Assembly: GCF_034351645.1 (NCBI RefSeq)
Contig: NZ_CP133782.1
Coordinates: forward strand, 3,849,001-3,913,000
Length of the DNA: 64,000 nucleotides
DNA from: Pseudomonas sp. DC1.2
GTDB lineage: Bacteria; Pseudomonadota; Gammaproteobacteria; Pseudomonadales; Pseudomonadaceae
Direction: 5' to 3'
Below, piece by piece: positions 1 through 8,970 of this stretch (the stretch's first letter is position 1; every line of letters begins with the position of its first letter). A model generated the notes under the pieces. It had not been told where the DNA came from and did no database searches. It saw nothing but the letters and a program-made list of their open reading frames with translations. The translations under genes were made by a program, and so were the position numbers.

Positions 1-61
1 CGGGTATAGACAGCGCTTGCGGGTGGCTACGGACAGCGTCGAGCAGATCGGAAAAGCGCAT
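1..61 (-). CDS. N-terminus of a thioesterase-like protein (cut by window edge)
   Basis: Only the first 20 codons are in the window, reading leftwards from an ATG at 59-61. A GAGG motif lies five bases upstream, so the start looks genuine. The residues begin MRFSDLLDAV and continue with a Ser-His-Pro-Gln stretch. From memory this resembles the N-termini of pseudomonad acyl-CoA thioesterase family proteins, but 20 residues cannot settle the family. The rest lies left of the window. Confidence 0.4.
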   Translation of the reverse strand, partial: MRFSDLLDAVRSHPQALSIP

Positions 62-236
62 GAAAACCTCGCGAAGTGGAAAAAGATGACAGGATCTTAA
101 CCAGCCAACGCAAGCGGCACAGCGTTCATTCCAGCCATAAGCACTGACAGATGAGCCGCGCTTACCTCGAACGCCACACACACGCCCCGGCAGGAGGGCG
201 CGTTTGCGCGCTCCCCACAGGGGTCGTCAATGCCTT

Positions 237-1004
237 TCAGGATTTGAAGCAAGCGCTACTGAGCTTGTCGAGCACCCGGTCAGCGCGGCTTTCGGCCTTG
301 GCCATGGTCGTTTTCCAGATCGCGACACAGGGCAACAAGTCTGCTTCCTGCTCGGCCCGGGCCAGCCATTGCCAGCAGTCGTGCCAATCACCCAGCGCAG
401 CCTGGGCCGATTGAAGCCTGGGCAAGGCCGTTTCAGGTAAACGGTCCAGTTCGGGATAGGCTTCAATGCCGTAGCGAACACGCTTGATCAACAGGCGCAA
501 GCGATGACGATCATGAGTCGGATCGTGCAGTGTCTGATCGAGTTTCTTCCATTGCCCGGACAGGCGTTTTTCGATGCGTGGGCGTAAGCCCTTGAGCAAT
601 CCCTGACGCTGAGATGCCCGTAGGAAACGTGGAAAGGCGTCGAGCACTCTCAGCAAATGTGCCAACTCATCACTGGCCGCCACCGCCGGATAGGCAATAG
701 CCATCTGCGCCATACGCCGCTGCGCTGCCGCGGGCTGATGGTGCAGCAGCAGATACGCGGCCAGCACTTCGCGATCACGCAGCGGCGTGGTCAGTTGCCC
801 GACACCGGACGCGGCCGCCTCCAATTGCTCGACACCGGGCAAGCCGCGCAGGGGACGCAAAAGACTGCGCAAACGGCGGACCGTGGTGCGCAAATCATGC
901 AGCGCTTCAGAGTCGGTACAGGCACTCAAGCGTGCCTGACAGGACAGCAAACGGACTTCCAGGCTCAACACCTGAGCCACTAATCGGTCAATCAAGGCAG
1001 ACAT
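237..1004 (-). CDS. CHAD domain-containing protein
   Basis: This is a 255-residue, probably cytoplasmic helical protein made almost wholly of one CHAD (conserved histidine alpha-helical) domain. The sequence shows the usual pattern of His and Arg/Lys residues in amphipathic helices: LHDLRTTVRRLRSLLRPLRG near residues 35-54 and HRLRLLIKRVRYGIEAYPEL about two thirds along. CHAD domains bind polyphosphate granules through such basic residues, so a polyphosphate-associated role is the family expectation; nothing here tests it. The ATG at 1004 is preceded by a CAGGGAG ribosome-binding site. It is transcribed alone, with 175 bases between its stop and the leftmost gene. Confidence 0.85.
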   Translation of the reverse strand: MSALIDRLVAQVLSLEVRLLSCQARLSACTDSEALHDLRTTVRRLRSLLRPLRGLPGVEQLEAAASGVGQLTTPLRDREVLAAYLLLHHQPAAAQRRMAQMAIAYPAVAASDELAHLLRVLDAFPRFLRASQRQGLLKGLRPRIEKRLSGQWKKLDQTLHDPTHDRHRLRLLIKRVRYGIEAYPELDRLPETALPRLQSAQAALGDWHDCWQWLARAEQEADLLPCVAIWKTTMAKAESRADRVLDKLSSACFKS

Positions 1005-1092
1005 CGCTTGCTCCCTGAATCGAAGTTCCCACAGCAGTCATCGCAATGTTGCCAGCATCAACGCCACCGTTCATTGCGCTGCATCAAGCAGC

Positions 1093-1371
1093 TTAGCGCC
1101 CTGCGCGGGACTCACCAATGTAGAAGCGGGCCTTCTCGGCCTTGCTGGTGCAGCCTTCATAGGCTTCGAATTGCTGCTGGGTCTTGGCGCCGGTCAGCAA
1201 CGACAAGGCTTTGGAGTAACTGACCGTACCGGCAAACCCTTCGGCTTTGGCCAGGTCCAGTTCGTGCCAGGCGCCGTCGAGCTGGCTTGCACAACTGTCT
1301 CGGTAAGCAGTTTTGCCAGCGCATCCGGCGAGCGTCAGGGCAATCAAAGGCACACAGATCCAGGCTTTCAT
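1093..1371 (-). CDS. Small putative lipoprotein
   Basis: This is a 92-residue protein with a lipoprotein signal: Met-Lys, a hydrophobic stretch, then the lipobox LTLAGC with the lipidated Cys at residue 17. The mature part is hydrophilic and contains two further Cys residues (in RDSCAS and EGCTSK), which could form a disulfide. I chose the ATG at 1371 because GAGG lies eight bases upstream; an in-frame start at 1380 would add three residues. Pseudomonads carry many short uncharacterised lipoproteins, and I cannot assign a function. It stands alone on the minus strand, divergent from the patatin gene with about 220 bases between them. Confidence 0.75.
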   Translation of the reverse strand: MKAWICVPLIALTLAGCAGKTAYRDSCASQLDGAWHELDLAKAEGFAGTVSYSKALSLLTGAKTQQQFEAYEGCTSKAEKARFYIGESRAGR

Positions 1372-1594
1372 CAATAACACCTCAACGTTAGGTCAACATT
1401 CGTGCAGGTTAAGACGACGCGACCGGTAAAAAGTGCCTTGGCCCGCCTCAGGAAACTGTAGCGCGGCCAAGGATAGCCACTCGCCGCCGCGGCGTATCGA
1501 AAAAACGCGCCTTGTCCGCGTCCGACGAGCTTAGCGATTGAAGCACGCCCCTCGATGGGTGCATTGTTGAGGCCTTGTCAGATGAGGGCGGTTC

Positions 1595-2632
1595 ATGAAA
1601 AAGCGTGTCGCACTGGTGCTGGGCTCAGGCGGAGCCCGTGGCTATGCCCATATCGGTGTCATTGAAGAGATCGAACGGCGTGGCTACGACATTGCCTGCA
1701 TCGCCGGTTGCTCAATGGGCGCGGTGGTCGGCGGGATCTACGCCGCCGGCAAACTCAACGAATACCGCGACTGGATCGAAAGCCTGGATTATCTCGACGT
1801 GTTGCGGCTGGTGGACGTCAGCTTTCGCTTGGGGGCGATTCGCGGTGAAAAAGTCTTCGGGCAGATTCGCAAAATCGTCGGCGAAATCAATATCGAAGAC
1901 CTGCGTATTCCCTACACGGCGGTGGCGACCGACCTGACCAACCAACAGGAAATCTGGTTCCAGGAAGGTTGCCTGCACCAGGCAATGCGCGCCTCGGCAG
2001 CAATCCCCAGCCTGTTCACCCCGGTGATGCAGGGCAATCGCATGCTGGTGGACGGAGGTCTGCTGAACCCATTGCCCATCGTGCCGGTGGTGTCGAGCCA
2101 TTGCGACCTGATCATTGCGGTTAACCTCAACTCTACCAACCAGAAGCACTATCAACTGCCCGTCATCCAACGCCCGCCGGCGTTCAGGAGCCGCTTCGAC
2201 AACCTGATCAACTCCCTCGGCTCACACCTGCCGTTCCGCCGTAAGCAAGCCGAGCAACTGCTGTTGCTGGAGCAGGAAGCGCTGAAGGCCGAAGCGGCGG
2301 AAATCAACCCGTGGATCGAATCGGCCGAACCTGAAGCACAGCAACCGGCGGCGGCTCCCGAAGTCGAGGGCGCCCCGAAGTCCGCTACTGGGTCATTCAT
2401 CATCGACAACGTCGGGCCGGCGTCGCTGCTGGACCTGATCAACCAGAGCTTTGAGGTGATGCAGACGTCACTCGCGCAGTACAAGATCGCCGGGTATCCG
2501 CCGGATGTATTGATCAACGTACCCAAGCGCGTGTGTCGGTTTTTCGAGTTCTACAAGGCGCCGGAGTTGATCGCCCTGGGGCGCGAGATCGCGCGCGATA
2601 CGATGGACCGGTACGAGAGTGAGCAGAGCTGA
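1595..2632 (+). CDS. Patatin-like phospholipase family protein (RssA type)
   Basis: This is a 345-residue predicted serine lipid acyl hydrolase. The patatin hallmarks are all present: the oxyanion-hole glycine loop GSGGARG at residues 10-16, the nucleophile elbow GCSMG at 38-42 with Ser40, and the catalytic-dyad Asp153 in the DGG motif. Patatin proteins hydrolyse acyl ester bonds of phospholipids using this Ser-Asp dyad. There is no signal peptide, so a cytosolic or membrane-peripheral location is likely, as for RssA/YchK relatives. Residues roughly 220-270 form an Ala/Glu/Pro-rich linker that looks disordered. The gene is convergent with kdpE, with 39 bases between stops. The true substrate is unknown. 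Confidence 0.9.
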   Translation: MKKRVALVLGSGGARGYAHIGVIEEIERRGYDIACIAGCSMGAVVGGIYAAGKLNEYRDWIESLDYLDVLRLVDVSFRLGAIRGEKVFGQIRKIVGEINIEDLRIPYTAVATDLTNQQEIWFQEGCLHQAMRASAAIPSLFTPVMQGNRMLVDGGLLNPLPIVPVVSSHCDLIIAVNLNSTNQKHYQLPVIQRPPAFRSRFDNLINSLGSHLPFRRKQAEQLLLLEQEALKAEAAEINPWIESAEPEAQQPAAAPEVEGAPKSATGSFIIDNVGPASLLDLINQSFEVMQTSLAQYKIAGYPPDVLINVPKRVCRFFEFYKAPELIALGREIARDTMDRYESEQS

Positions 2633-2671
2633 AGCGTTTCGGTGAAGGCGTCCTAACCCTCAACGTCCCCC

Positions 2672-3370
2672 CTAAAGACTGCCTTCGTTCAACAACCGAT
2701 ACCCGACCCCCGCTTCGGTCACGATAAAACGCGGCTGGGTCGGATCATCCGCCAGTTTTTGGCGCAGATGGCCGACGACGATCCGCAGGTAATGGCTGTC
2801 TTCAGTATGGGTCGGCCCCCAAATATCCTTGAGCAATTGCTGCTGGGTGATGACCCGCCCTGGATGACGCGCCAGTTGCGCCAGCACTGCGTATTCCTTG
2901 CGGGTCAGCGCCACTTCAGTGCCATCAAGCGATACCCGGCGATACGCCAAGTCCACGGTCAGCGGGCCGAATGTCAGCGCTGCTTGCTGCACCTCACCGG
3001 TCGGTGCCTGGCGCAACAACGCACGAACCCTGGCGAGAAATTCCTGAATGCCAAACGGCTTGGTCACGTAGTCGTTGGCGCCACCGTCCAGGGCTTCGAC
3101 TTTCTGTCCCTCGCCGGCGCGCACCGACAGCACCAGCACAGGCACCGTCGACCACTCGCGAAACTCACGCAACACTTGCTGGCCGTCCATGTCTGGCAAG
3201 CCGAGGTCGAGCACCAGCAAGTCGGGCTTGTTCAACGCCGCCTGCGCCAAGCCTTCAGTGCCGTTGCCGGCCTCCAGCACCTTGTAGCCTTGGGAGGCAA
3301 GACTGATGCGCAGGAATTTGCGGATCTGCGGTTCGTCATCAATGATCAAAATGGTTGCGGTCTGGCTCAT
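2672..3370 (-). CDS. kdpE: KdpE, response regulator of K+ uptake
   Basis: This is a 232-residue OmpR/PhoB-type regulator. The receiver domain (about 1-120) has the acidic pocket at Asp11-Asp12, the phosphoacceptor Asp55 in the motif LVLDLGLPD, and the conserved Lys104 in TKPFG. The C-terminal winged helix (about 130-230) is the DNA-binding part. KdpE is phosphorylated by KdpD under K+ limitation or osmotic upshift and activates kdpFABC. It starts 48 bases after the kdpD stop on the same strand, so the two are almost certainly cotranscribed. Position after kdpFABC-D makes the assignment secure. Confidence 0.96.
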   Translation of the reverse strand: MSQTATILIIDDEPQIRKFLRISLASQGYKVLEAGNGTEGLAQAALNKPDLLVLDLGLPDMDGQQVLREFREWSTVPVLVLSVRAGEGQKVEALDGGANDYVTKPFGIQEFLARVRALLRQAPTGEVQQAALTFGPLTVDLAYRRVSLDGTEVALTRKEYAVLAQLARHPGRVITQQQLLKDIWGPTHTEDSHYLRIVVGHLRQKLADDPTQPRFIVTEAGVGYRLLNEGSL

Positions 3371-3418
3371 GAATTCACATCAACACAAAGAGGTGGCGAG
3401 AGAGTAGCGCACGCGCGC

Positions 3419-6070
3419 TCAGGCTTCACTTTCATAGCCCGGCTGTTCCTGCAACGGCAGGTGCAAGGTGATGCAGGTGCCGTGCCCTTCGATGCCATCT
3501 GCGACGCTGATCCGCCCACCGTGAGCACCGACCATGCCCTGACAGATCGCCAGCCCCAGCCCCGTGCCCTGCCCACCCCGATCACCGCGAGCGGCGGTGT
3601 AGAACATGTCGAAAATCTTCGCCCGTTCGTCCTCCGGAATACCCGGTCCTTCATCGCTGACCGAGAAAAACAGTTCACTGTCCTCGGCTCCGGCGCGCAC
3701 TTGCAAGCGGCCGTGAGGCGGGGAAAACCGCGCGGCGTTTTCGATCACGTTGACCAGCGCCTGTTCGATCAGCGCAGCATGAACGTAGAGCAGCGGCAAC
3801 TCGGCCGGCACTTCGGTGCTGACCTGCAACGGCGCCAACACCGCCCGCAAACGATTGAGAGAACTGCCCACAATGTCCGCAGGCGACACCCAGTCACGCG
3901 CCAGTTTCAAGGCACCGTGTCCGAGACGCGTCATGTCCAGCAGGTTTTGAATGTAACGGTCGAGGCGCTCGGCCTCATCGCGCGTGCCTTCGAGCAGCTC
4001 ACGCCGATCCTCCAGCGGGATCGCTTCACCCAGGGCCAACAGGCTGTCGATGCTGCCGCGCATGGAGGTCAGCGGCGTGCGTAAATCGTGGGATACCGAG
4101 GCCAGCAAGGCACTGCGCAACTGCTCGGTTTCGCCATGCAGACGTGCCGCCTCCAGGTCTTCGGCCAGTTGCGCCCGGGCCAGCGCCTGCGCCAGCGGCT
4201 GGCTCAACGCAGTCAATAAACGCCGACGCTGGCCGCTCAACGTCTGGCCCTCTTTGGCACACACACCGAGCAGGCCGAGCGGCCCGTCTTCGACCGACAA
4301 AGGCCACCACCACCAGCGCCCAAACGGCAGCGTACCGGTGCCGGCGCCGGCAGGCTGATCATGTTGCCAGGCCCAATCGGCGGCAGCACGTTCGGCTTCG
4401 GAAAACGACAGTGGACCACCGGTTTCGACTTTCCAGCCACCCTGCCCATCACGATTGAGCAGGCACAGCGTCAAATCGCTCCAGCCGGTGAGGTGCTGGG
4501 CGGCCGCACTGATCACGGCCTGACGGTCGGTGGCCGCGGTGAGTTTGCGCGACAAGTCGAGCAGTTCGCTGGTCTCTTGCTGGGTTTCGCGCAGCGCCTG
4601 CAACTGCCGCCGTTGCCGAGCCGCCAGGTTACCGGTCAGGGCGGCCATCAACAGGAAGAACAGCAAGGTCAGCACATCTTCTTCGCGCTGAATGGCGAAA
4701 GAAAAACTGGGCGGGATAAACAGAAAATCGTAGGTCAGAAACGACAGGGCCGCGCAGGCCAGCGACGGGCCAAGGCTGCTGCGCACCGCCACCAGCAATA
4801 CGGCCGCGAGGAAGACCAGCGAGATGTTCGGCAACGGCAGCACACTCGACACGCCCCAAGACAGAGCCGTGGCGAGCACCGTGGCCACCAGCGCCAACGC
4901 GTAGTCGAACCAGACCAGCGTCAAGGCTGAGCGCTCGCGCGGCAGATGCTGCTCCTGATCACTGTCGAGAACGTTGATTTCCAACCCACGAGCATCGCGC
5001 AGCAAGCGCGAAGCCAATCCACCGCCGAACAGTCGGCGGCGCAAGCGCTGCCGCGACTGCCCTACCAGCACCAGGCTGGCGCGACGTTCGGCAGCATGCT
5101 GAATCAGGGTTTTCGCCACTTCCCCGGCCCGCAGCAACACCACTTCGCCACCGAGCCGTTCGGCCAGTTGCTGGGCGCTTTGCAGGCGCAAGCGAGATTG
5201 CTCGTCGCGCACACTGCCGTTGTCCACATGCACCAGGCTCCAAGGCAAGTGCCGACGCTGGGCGACACGGCTGGCATGACGCACCAGACGTTCGGCCTGA
5301 GCGTCGCCGTCTACCCCGACCAGCAAGCGCCCGCGCACTGCCGGTGCAGCTTGGCCGAGCTGGCGATAACCCTGGGCCAGGTCATCATCGACTTGCGCGG
5401 CAGCGGTTTGCATGGCCAGTTCGCGCAGAGCAGTCAAGTTGGTCTGGGTGAAAAACGCGTCGATGGCCGCCCGCGCCTGCTCCGGCACGTAGACCTTGCC
5501 GTCGCGCAGACGCTCCAGCAACTCACGCGGCGGCAGGTCAATCAGCAGCAATTCGTAGGCTTCTTGCAGCACCCAGTCCGGGAGGGTTTCACGCACCTGG
5601 ACACCGGTGATGCCGAGCACCTGATCGTTGAGACTTTCCAGGTGCTGAACGTTGACCGTGGTGTACACGTCAATGCCCGCGGCCAGCAGTTCCTGGATGT
5701 CTTGCCAGCGTTTGGCGTGGCGACTGCCGGGGGCGTTGCTGTGGGCCAGTTCGTCCACCAACACCAGCTTCGGCTTGGCCTTGAGCAGGCCATCAAGGTC
5801 CATTTCTTCAAGCATCACGCCACGGTATTCGGAGCGCACCAACGGCTGTTGCGGCAACCCGCCGAGTAACGACTCGGTTTCGGCGCGGCCGTGGGTTTCC
5901 ACCACGCCGGCAAGGACTTTCACGCCTTGGCGCAATTGGCTGTGGGCCGCTTGCAACATGGCGTAGGTCTTGCCGACACCCGGTGCCGCACCGAGGAAAA
6001 TCTTGAGCCGGCCACGACCATCGCGGGGCAGGTCTGCTAACAGCGCATCGGCGCGGCCGGAGTCACTCAT
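3419..6070 (-). CDS. kdpD: KdpD, turgor/K+ sensor histidine kinase
   Basis: This is an 883-residue membrane sensor kinase of normal KdpD length. It has the N-terminal KdpD domain with a Walker A motif GAAPGVGKT at residues 27-35, a universal-stress-protein-like domain, four closely spaced membrane segments in the middle, a GAF-like region, the dimerisation/phosphorylation motif SHDLRTPL around residue 660, and C-terminal HATPase motifs (NVIENAARF, DEGPGIP, GTGLGL). It phosphorylates KdpE when K+ is scarce. The reading frame is open upstream to 6163, but that extension runs through a repeat. The start at 6070, giving MSDSGRADAL, matches the family. Confidence 0.96.
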   Translation of the reverse strand: MSDSGRADALLADLPRDGRGRLKIFLGAAPGVGKTYAMLQAAHSQLRQGVKVLAGVVETHGRAETESLLGGLPQQPLVRSEYRGVMLEEMDLDGLLKAKPKLVLVDELAHSNAPGSRHAKRWQDIQELLAAGIDVYTTVNVQHLESLNDQVLGITGVQVRETLPDWVLQEAYELLLIDLPPRELLERLRDGKVYVPEQARAAIDAFFTQTNLTALRELAMQTAAAQVDDDLAQGYRQLGQAAPAVRGRLLVGVDGDAQAERLVRHASRVAQRRHLPWSLVHVDNGSVRDEQSRLRLQSAQQLAERLGGEVVLLRAGEVAKTLIQHAAERRASLVLVGQSRQRLRRRLFGGGLASRLLRDARGLEINVLDSDQEQHLPRERSALTLVWFDYALALVATVLATALSWGVSSVLPLPNISLVFLAAVLLVAVRSSLGPSLACAALSFLTYDFLFIPPSFSFAIQREEDVLTLLFFLLMAALTGNLAARQRRQLQALRETQQETSELLDLSRKLTAATDRQAVISAAAQHLTGWSDLTLCLLNRDGQGGWKVETGGPLSFSEAERAAADWAWQHDQPAGAGTGTLPFGRWWWWPLSVEDGPLGLLGVCAKEGQTLSGQRRRLLTALSQPLAQALARAQLAEDLEAARLHGETEQLRSALLASVSHDLRTPLTSMRGSIDSLLALGEAIPLEDRRELLEGTRDEAERLDRYIQNLLDMTRLGHGALKLARDWVSPADIVGSSLNRLRAVLAPLQVSTEVPAELPLLYVHAALIEQALVNVIENAARFSPPHGRLQVRAGAEDSELFFSVSDEGPGIPEDERAKIFDMFYTAARGDRGGQGTGLGLAICQGMVGAHGGRISVADGIEGHGTCITLHLPLQEQPGYESEA

Positions 6071-6085
6071 GCTTGAAGTTCTCTT

Positions 6086-6192
6086 GATCGTTCCCACGCT
6101 CCGCATGGGAATGCTGCCTGGGACGCAGGGCGCCCCCAAAACGGACGCAAAGCGTCCGGTCATTCACTCCCACGCAGAGCGTGGGAGCGATC
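6086..6192. repeat. 107-bp imperfect inverted repeat between kdpC and kdpD
   Basis: The left arm (GATCGTTCCCACGCTCCGCA onward, from 6086) pairs with the right arm ending at 6192, whose reverse complement begins GATCGCTCCCACGCTCTGCG. The interior holds a shorter GGACGC/GCGTCC pair. Elements of this form recur between genes in fluorescent pseudomonads (recalled, not searched). Here it fills most of the gap between the kdpC stop and the kdpD start, so its hairpin could affect readthrough from kdpFABC into kdpDE. Confidence 0.8.
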
Positions 6193-6197
6193 CCTTG

Positions 6198-6743
6198 TTA
6201 AAGGTTTTCCAGCGCCATGTTCAGCGCCAACACGTTCACGACCGGCGGGCCTACCAGCGGCCGCTCGATGTGAGCGTTCATCAGCTGCTCAACCTTGGCC
6301 ACCGGCAAATTGCGCGCCTGTGCGACACGCGCCAGTTGATAGGCAATCGCCTCCGGTGGCAAGTGCGGATCGAGGCCACTGCCGGAGGTGGTCAGCATGG
6401 CCAATGGCACTGGACCTTGACCCGGCACCAGCAGTTTATTGGCATCGTCGATCACCCGAGTGGCCAGGGCCGGGTTACTCGGCGACAGGTTGCTGGCACT
6501 GCTCGACACGGTGGCAAACGCACCCGCCGATGGACGTGGGTGGAACCAGGCATCACCGACAAAATCCTGGGCAATCAGCGACGAGCCGCGAACCTTGCCG
6601 CCAGCGTCACGCACCAGGCTGCCGTTGGCCTGGTCAGGAAACGCAACCTGAGCCACGCCGGTGACGACCAACGGGTAGGCGACGCCGGTGATCAGCGTCA
6701 TCAAAACTAGCAGGCTCAGGGCCGGACGTATCATTGTGGACAT
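6198..6743 (-). CDS. kdpC: KdpC, K+-transporting ATPase subunit C
   Basis: This is a 181-residue subunit of the KdpFABC K+ pump. One N-terminal membrane segment (roughly residues 7-30) is followed by a periplasmic domain. Family landmarks include [17 protein letters not shown], a region rich in [10 protein letters not shown], and DPHLPPEAI. KdpC stabilises the complex and affects its ATP affinity. I placed the start at MSTMIRP (6743), with GAGG just upstream, rather than at the longer in-frame start at 6782. It lies between kdpB and kdpD, as in other kdp operons. Confidence 0.95.
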   Translation of the reverse strand: MSTMIRPALSLLVLMTLITGVAYPLVVTGVAQVAFPDQANGSLVRDAGGKVRGSSLIAQDFVGDAWFHPRPSAGAFATVSSSASNLSPSNPALATRVIDDANKLLVPGQGPVPLAMLTTSGSGLDPHLPPEAIAYQLARVAQARNLPVAKVEQLMNAHIERPLVGPPVVNVLALNMALENL

Positions 6744-6839
6744 TTCAAAATCCTCGAATTCAGAGATCACTAGCGCGTTCATTCAGACTTGATGCGCTGT
6801 ATTCATCGCGCCAAGACCGCGCTTACAAAAGCCTCAAGG

Positions 6840-6890
6840 CTTCCAATGGGCACGAGCTTGCCCGCGATGGCGGTGTGGCTGGCACACCGC
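6840..6890. repeat. REP-like sequence between kdpB and kdpC
   Basis: The stretch carries GAGCTTGCCCGCGATGGCGG followed by a short palindromic GTGTGGCTGGCACACC run. This resembles the Pseudomonas REP consensus built on G-A-G-C-(A/T)-(A/T)-GC-CCGCGA. It lies in a 159-base gap inside the kdp operon. It is a single copy judged by eye only. Confidence 0.45.
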
Positions 6891-6902
6891 ACCGCGCCAA
6901 GG

Positions 6903-8963
6903 TCAAACCAAATGCAACGCCGTCAACAGCATGTCGATCGCCTTGATACCCACGAACGGCACCAGAAGCCCGCCCACCCCGTAGATCAACAGGTTGCGCC
7001 GCAACAGCGCCGCCGCACTGGCGGCCTGCACTCGCACCCCCCGCAGAGCCAACGGAATCAGCACCACGATGATCAAGGCGTTGAACACAATCGCCGAGAG
7101 AATCGCGCTCTGTGGACTGCGCAGGTGCATGACGTTGAGCACCCCCAGTTGCGGGTAGATCGAGGCAAACAGCGCCGGCAGAATGGCGAAATATTTGGCC
7201 ACGTCGTTGGCGATGGAGAAGGTTGTCAGCGCGCCGCGCGTCACCAGCAATTCCTTGCCGATCTGCACCACGTCCAACAGCTTGGTCGGATCGCTATCGA
7301 GATCGACCATGTTCGCCGCCTCGCGCGCCGCTTGGGTGCCGTCGTTCATCGCCATGCCCACGTCTGCCTGGGCCAGAGCCGGAGCATCGTTGGCACCGTC
7401 ACCACACATGGCGACCAGACGACCGTCGTTCTGTTCATGACGAATGCGCGCCAGTTTTTTCTCTGGTGTCGCTTCGGCCAGCACGTCATCCACACCGGCT
7501 TCAGCAGCGATCGCCGCGGCAGTCAGCGGGTTGTCACCGGTCACCATGACAGTACGAATCCCCAGCTTGCGCAACTCGGCGAAACGCTCACGAATGCCAG
7601 GCTTGACCACATCTTTAAGGTGGATCGCGCCCAGCAGTTTGCCGTCGGCACACACCAGCAACGGCGTGCCACCGCTTTGGGCAATCTTGTCGATTTCCCG
7701 GGACAGCGACGCGGCCAGGTCGGCACGCTTCAAGCCGACGAAAGCCAGCAGCGAATCCACCGCGCCTTTGCGATACACGCGGCCCTGATAGTCAACACCG
7801 GACAGACGCGTTTCAGCGCTGAACGGCACGACCGTCAGCAGCTCGGCGCTCGGCTCGGCTTGCGGGTGCAGGCCGCGCAGGTACTCGACGATGGATTTAC
7901 CTTCAGCCGTGTCATCCGCCAGGGAAGCAAACAGCGCCCCCTCGGCCAGCTCTTTACCGTTGACGCCAGGCGAGGCGTACACCGCGGTGCAACGACGATT
8001 ACCGAAAGTGATGGTGCCGGTCTTGTCCAACAGCAGGACATGCACATCACCCGCTGCTTCCACCGCGCGACCGGATTTGGCGATCACATTCAAGCGCACC
8101 AGACGGTCCATGCCGGCGATACCAATGGCGGACAACAGACCGCCGATGGTGGTCGGAATCAACGTGACCAATAACGCCACCAGGAACACCAGCGGCAGGC
8201 TGCCGTTGGCGAAGTGGGCGAACGGTTGCAGGGTGACGACCACCAACAGAAAGATCAGGGTCAGGCCAATCAGCAGGATGTCGAGTGCCACTTCATTCGG
8301 GGTTTTCTGACGTTTGGCGCCTTCGACCAGAGCGATCATGCGGTCCAGGGTCGACTCCCCCGGGTTGGCAGTGATGCGCACCAGCAGCCAGTCAGAGACC
8401 AGCCGCGTGTTGCCGGTGACCGCCGAACGGTCGCCGCCAGACTCGCGAATGACCGGCGCCGACTCACCGGTAATCGCCGCTTCGTTGACCGCCGCGATAC
8501 CTTCAATCACCTCGCCGTCACCGGGGATCATTTCCCCGGCTTCGACACGCACCACGTCATCCTTGCGCAGGCTGGTGGCAGGCACCACCTGGAAGGTGCC
8601 ATTGGAGGTTTTGCGCCGAGCGCTCAAGCCTTCGCTGCCAGCCTTGAGGCTATCGGCGCGGGCCTTGCCGCGACCTTCAGCCAAGGCTTCGGCGAAGTTG
8701 GCGAACAACACGGTGAACCACAGCCACAACGCGATTTGCGCCGCGACATACGTCGGCACCGCCGCATCGGGGATAAAGCAGAGCACGGTGGTGAGGATGG
8801 CGGTCAGTTCGACCACCAACATCACCGGCGCACGCTGCAATTGCCGTGGGTCCAGCTTGACGAAGGCTTGCACCAGCGCTGGACGCCACAGGGCCGAGAT
8901 CGCCGTTTTAGGTTGTTCCGGCGCCTTGACGACGACCGGTTTAGTTGCGGGCATATTCATCAT
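6903..8963 (-). CDS. kdpB: KdpB, K+-transporting P-type ATPase
   Basis: This is a 686-residue catalytic subunit of the KdpFABC pump, a P-type ATPase in the inner membrane. The phosphorylation motif DKTGT lies at about residue 310. The actuator motif TGES, the hinge sequence [10 protein letters not shown] and the [16 protein letters not shown] motif are all present, with seven expected membrane segments. ATP hydrolysis drives K+ movement through KdpA. Three ATGs are clustered at 8963, 8960 and 8954 behind AAGGAGT; spacing slightly favours the second, which would give 685 residues. kdpA ends seven bases upstream. Confidence 0.97.
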   Translation of the reverse strand: MMNMPATKPVVVKAPEQPKTAISALWRPALVQAFVKLDPRQLQRAPVMLVVELTAILTTVLCFIPDAAVPTYVAAQIALWLWFTVLFANFAEALAEGRGKARADSLKAGSEGLSARRKTSNGTFQVVPATSLRKDDVVRVEAGEMIPGDGEVIEGIAAVNEAAITGESAPVIRESGGDRSAVTGNTRLVSDWLLVRITANPGESTLDRMIALVEGAKRQKTPNEVALDILLIGLTLIFLLVVVTLQPFAHFANGSLPLVFLVALLVTLIPTTIGGLLSAIGIAGMDRLVRLNVIAKSGRAVEAAGDVHVLLLDKTGTITFGNRRCTAVYASPGVNGKELAEGALFASLADDTAEGKSIVEYLRGLHPQAEPSAELLTVVPFSAETRLSGVDYQGRVYRKGAVDSLLAFVGLKRADLAASLSREIDKIAQSGGTPLLVCADGKLLGAIHLKDVVKPGIRERFAELRKLGIRTVMVTGDNPLTAAAIAAEAGVDDVLAEATPEKKLARIRHEQNDGRLVAMCGDGANDAPALAQADVGMAMNDGTQAAREAANMVDLDSDPTKLLDVVQIGKELLVTRGALTTFSIANDVAKYFAILPALFASIYPQLGVLNVMHLRSPQSAILSAIVFNALIIVVLIPLALRGVRVQAASAAALLRRNLLIYGVGGLLVPFVGIKAIDMLLTALHLV

Positions 8964-8970
8964 TGACTCC

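Noticed and set aside
2759..4084. 441-codon plus-strand frame across kdpE and kdpD
   Set aside because: It crosses two well-supported genes on the other strand and has no recognisable family.
6789..8174. 461-codon plus-strand frame opposite kdpB
   Set aside because: His/Gln/Arg-rich antisense shadow of kdpB.
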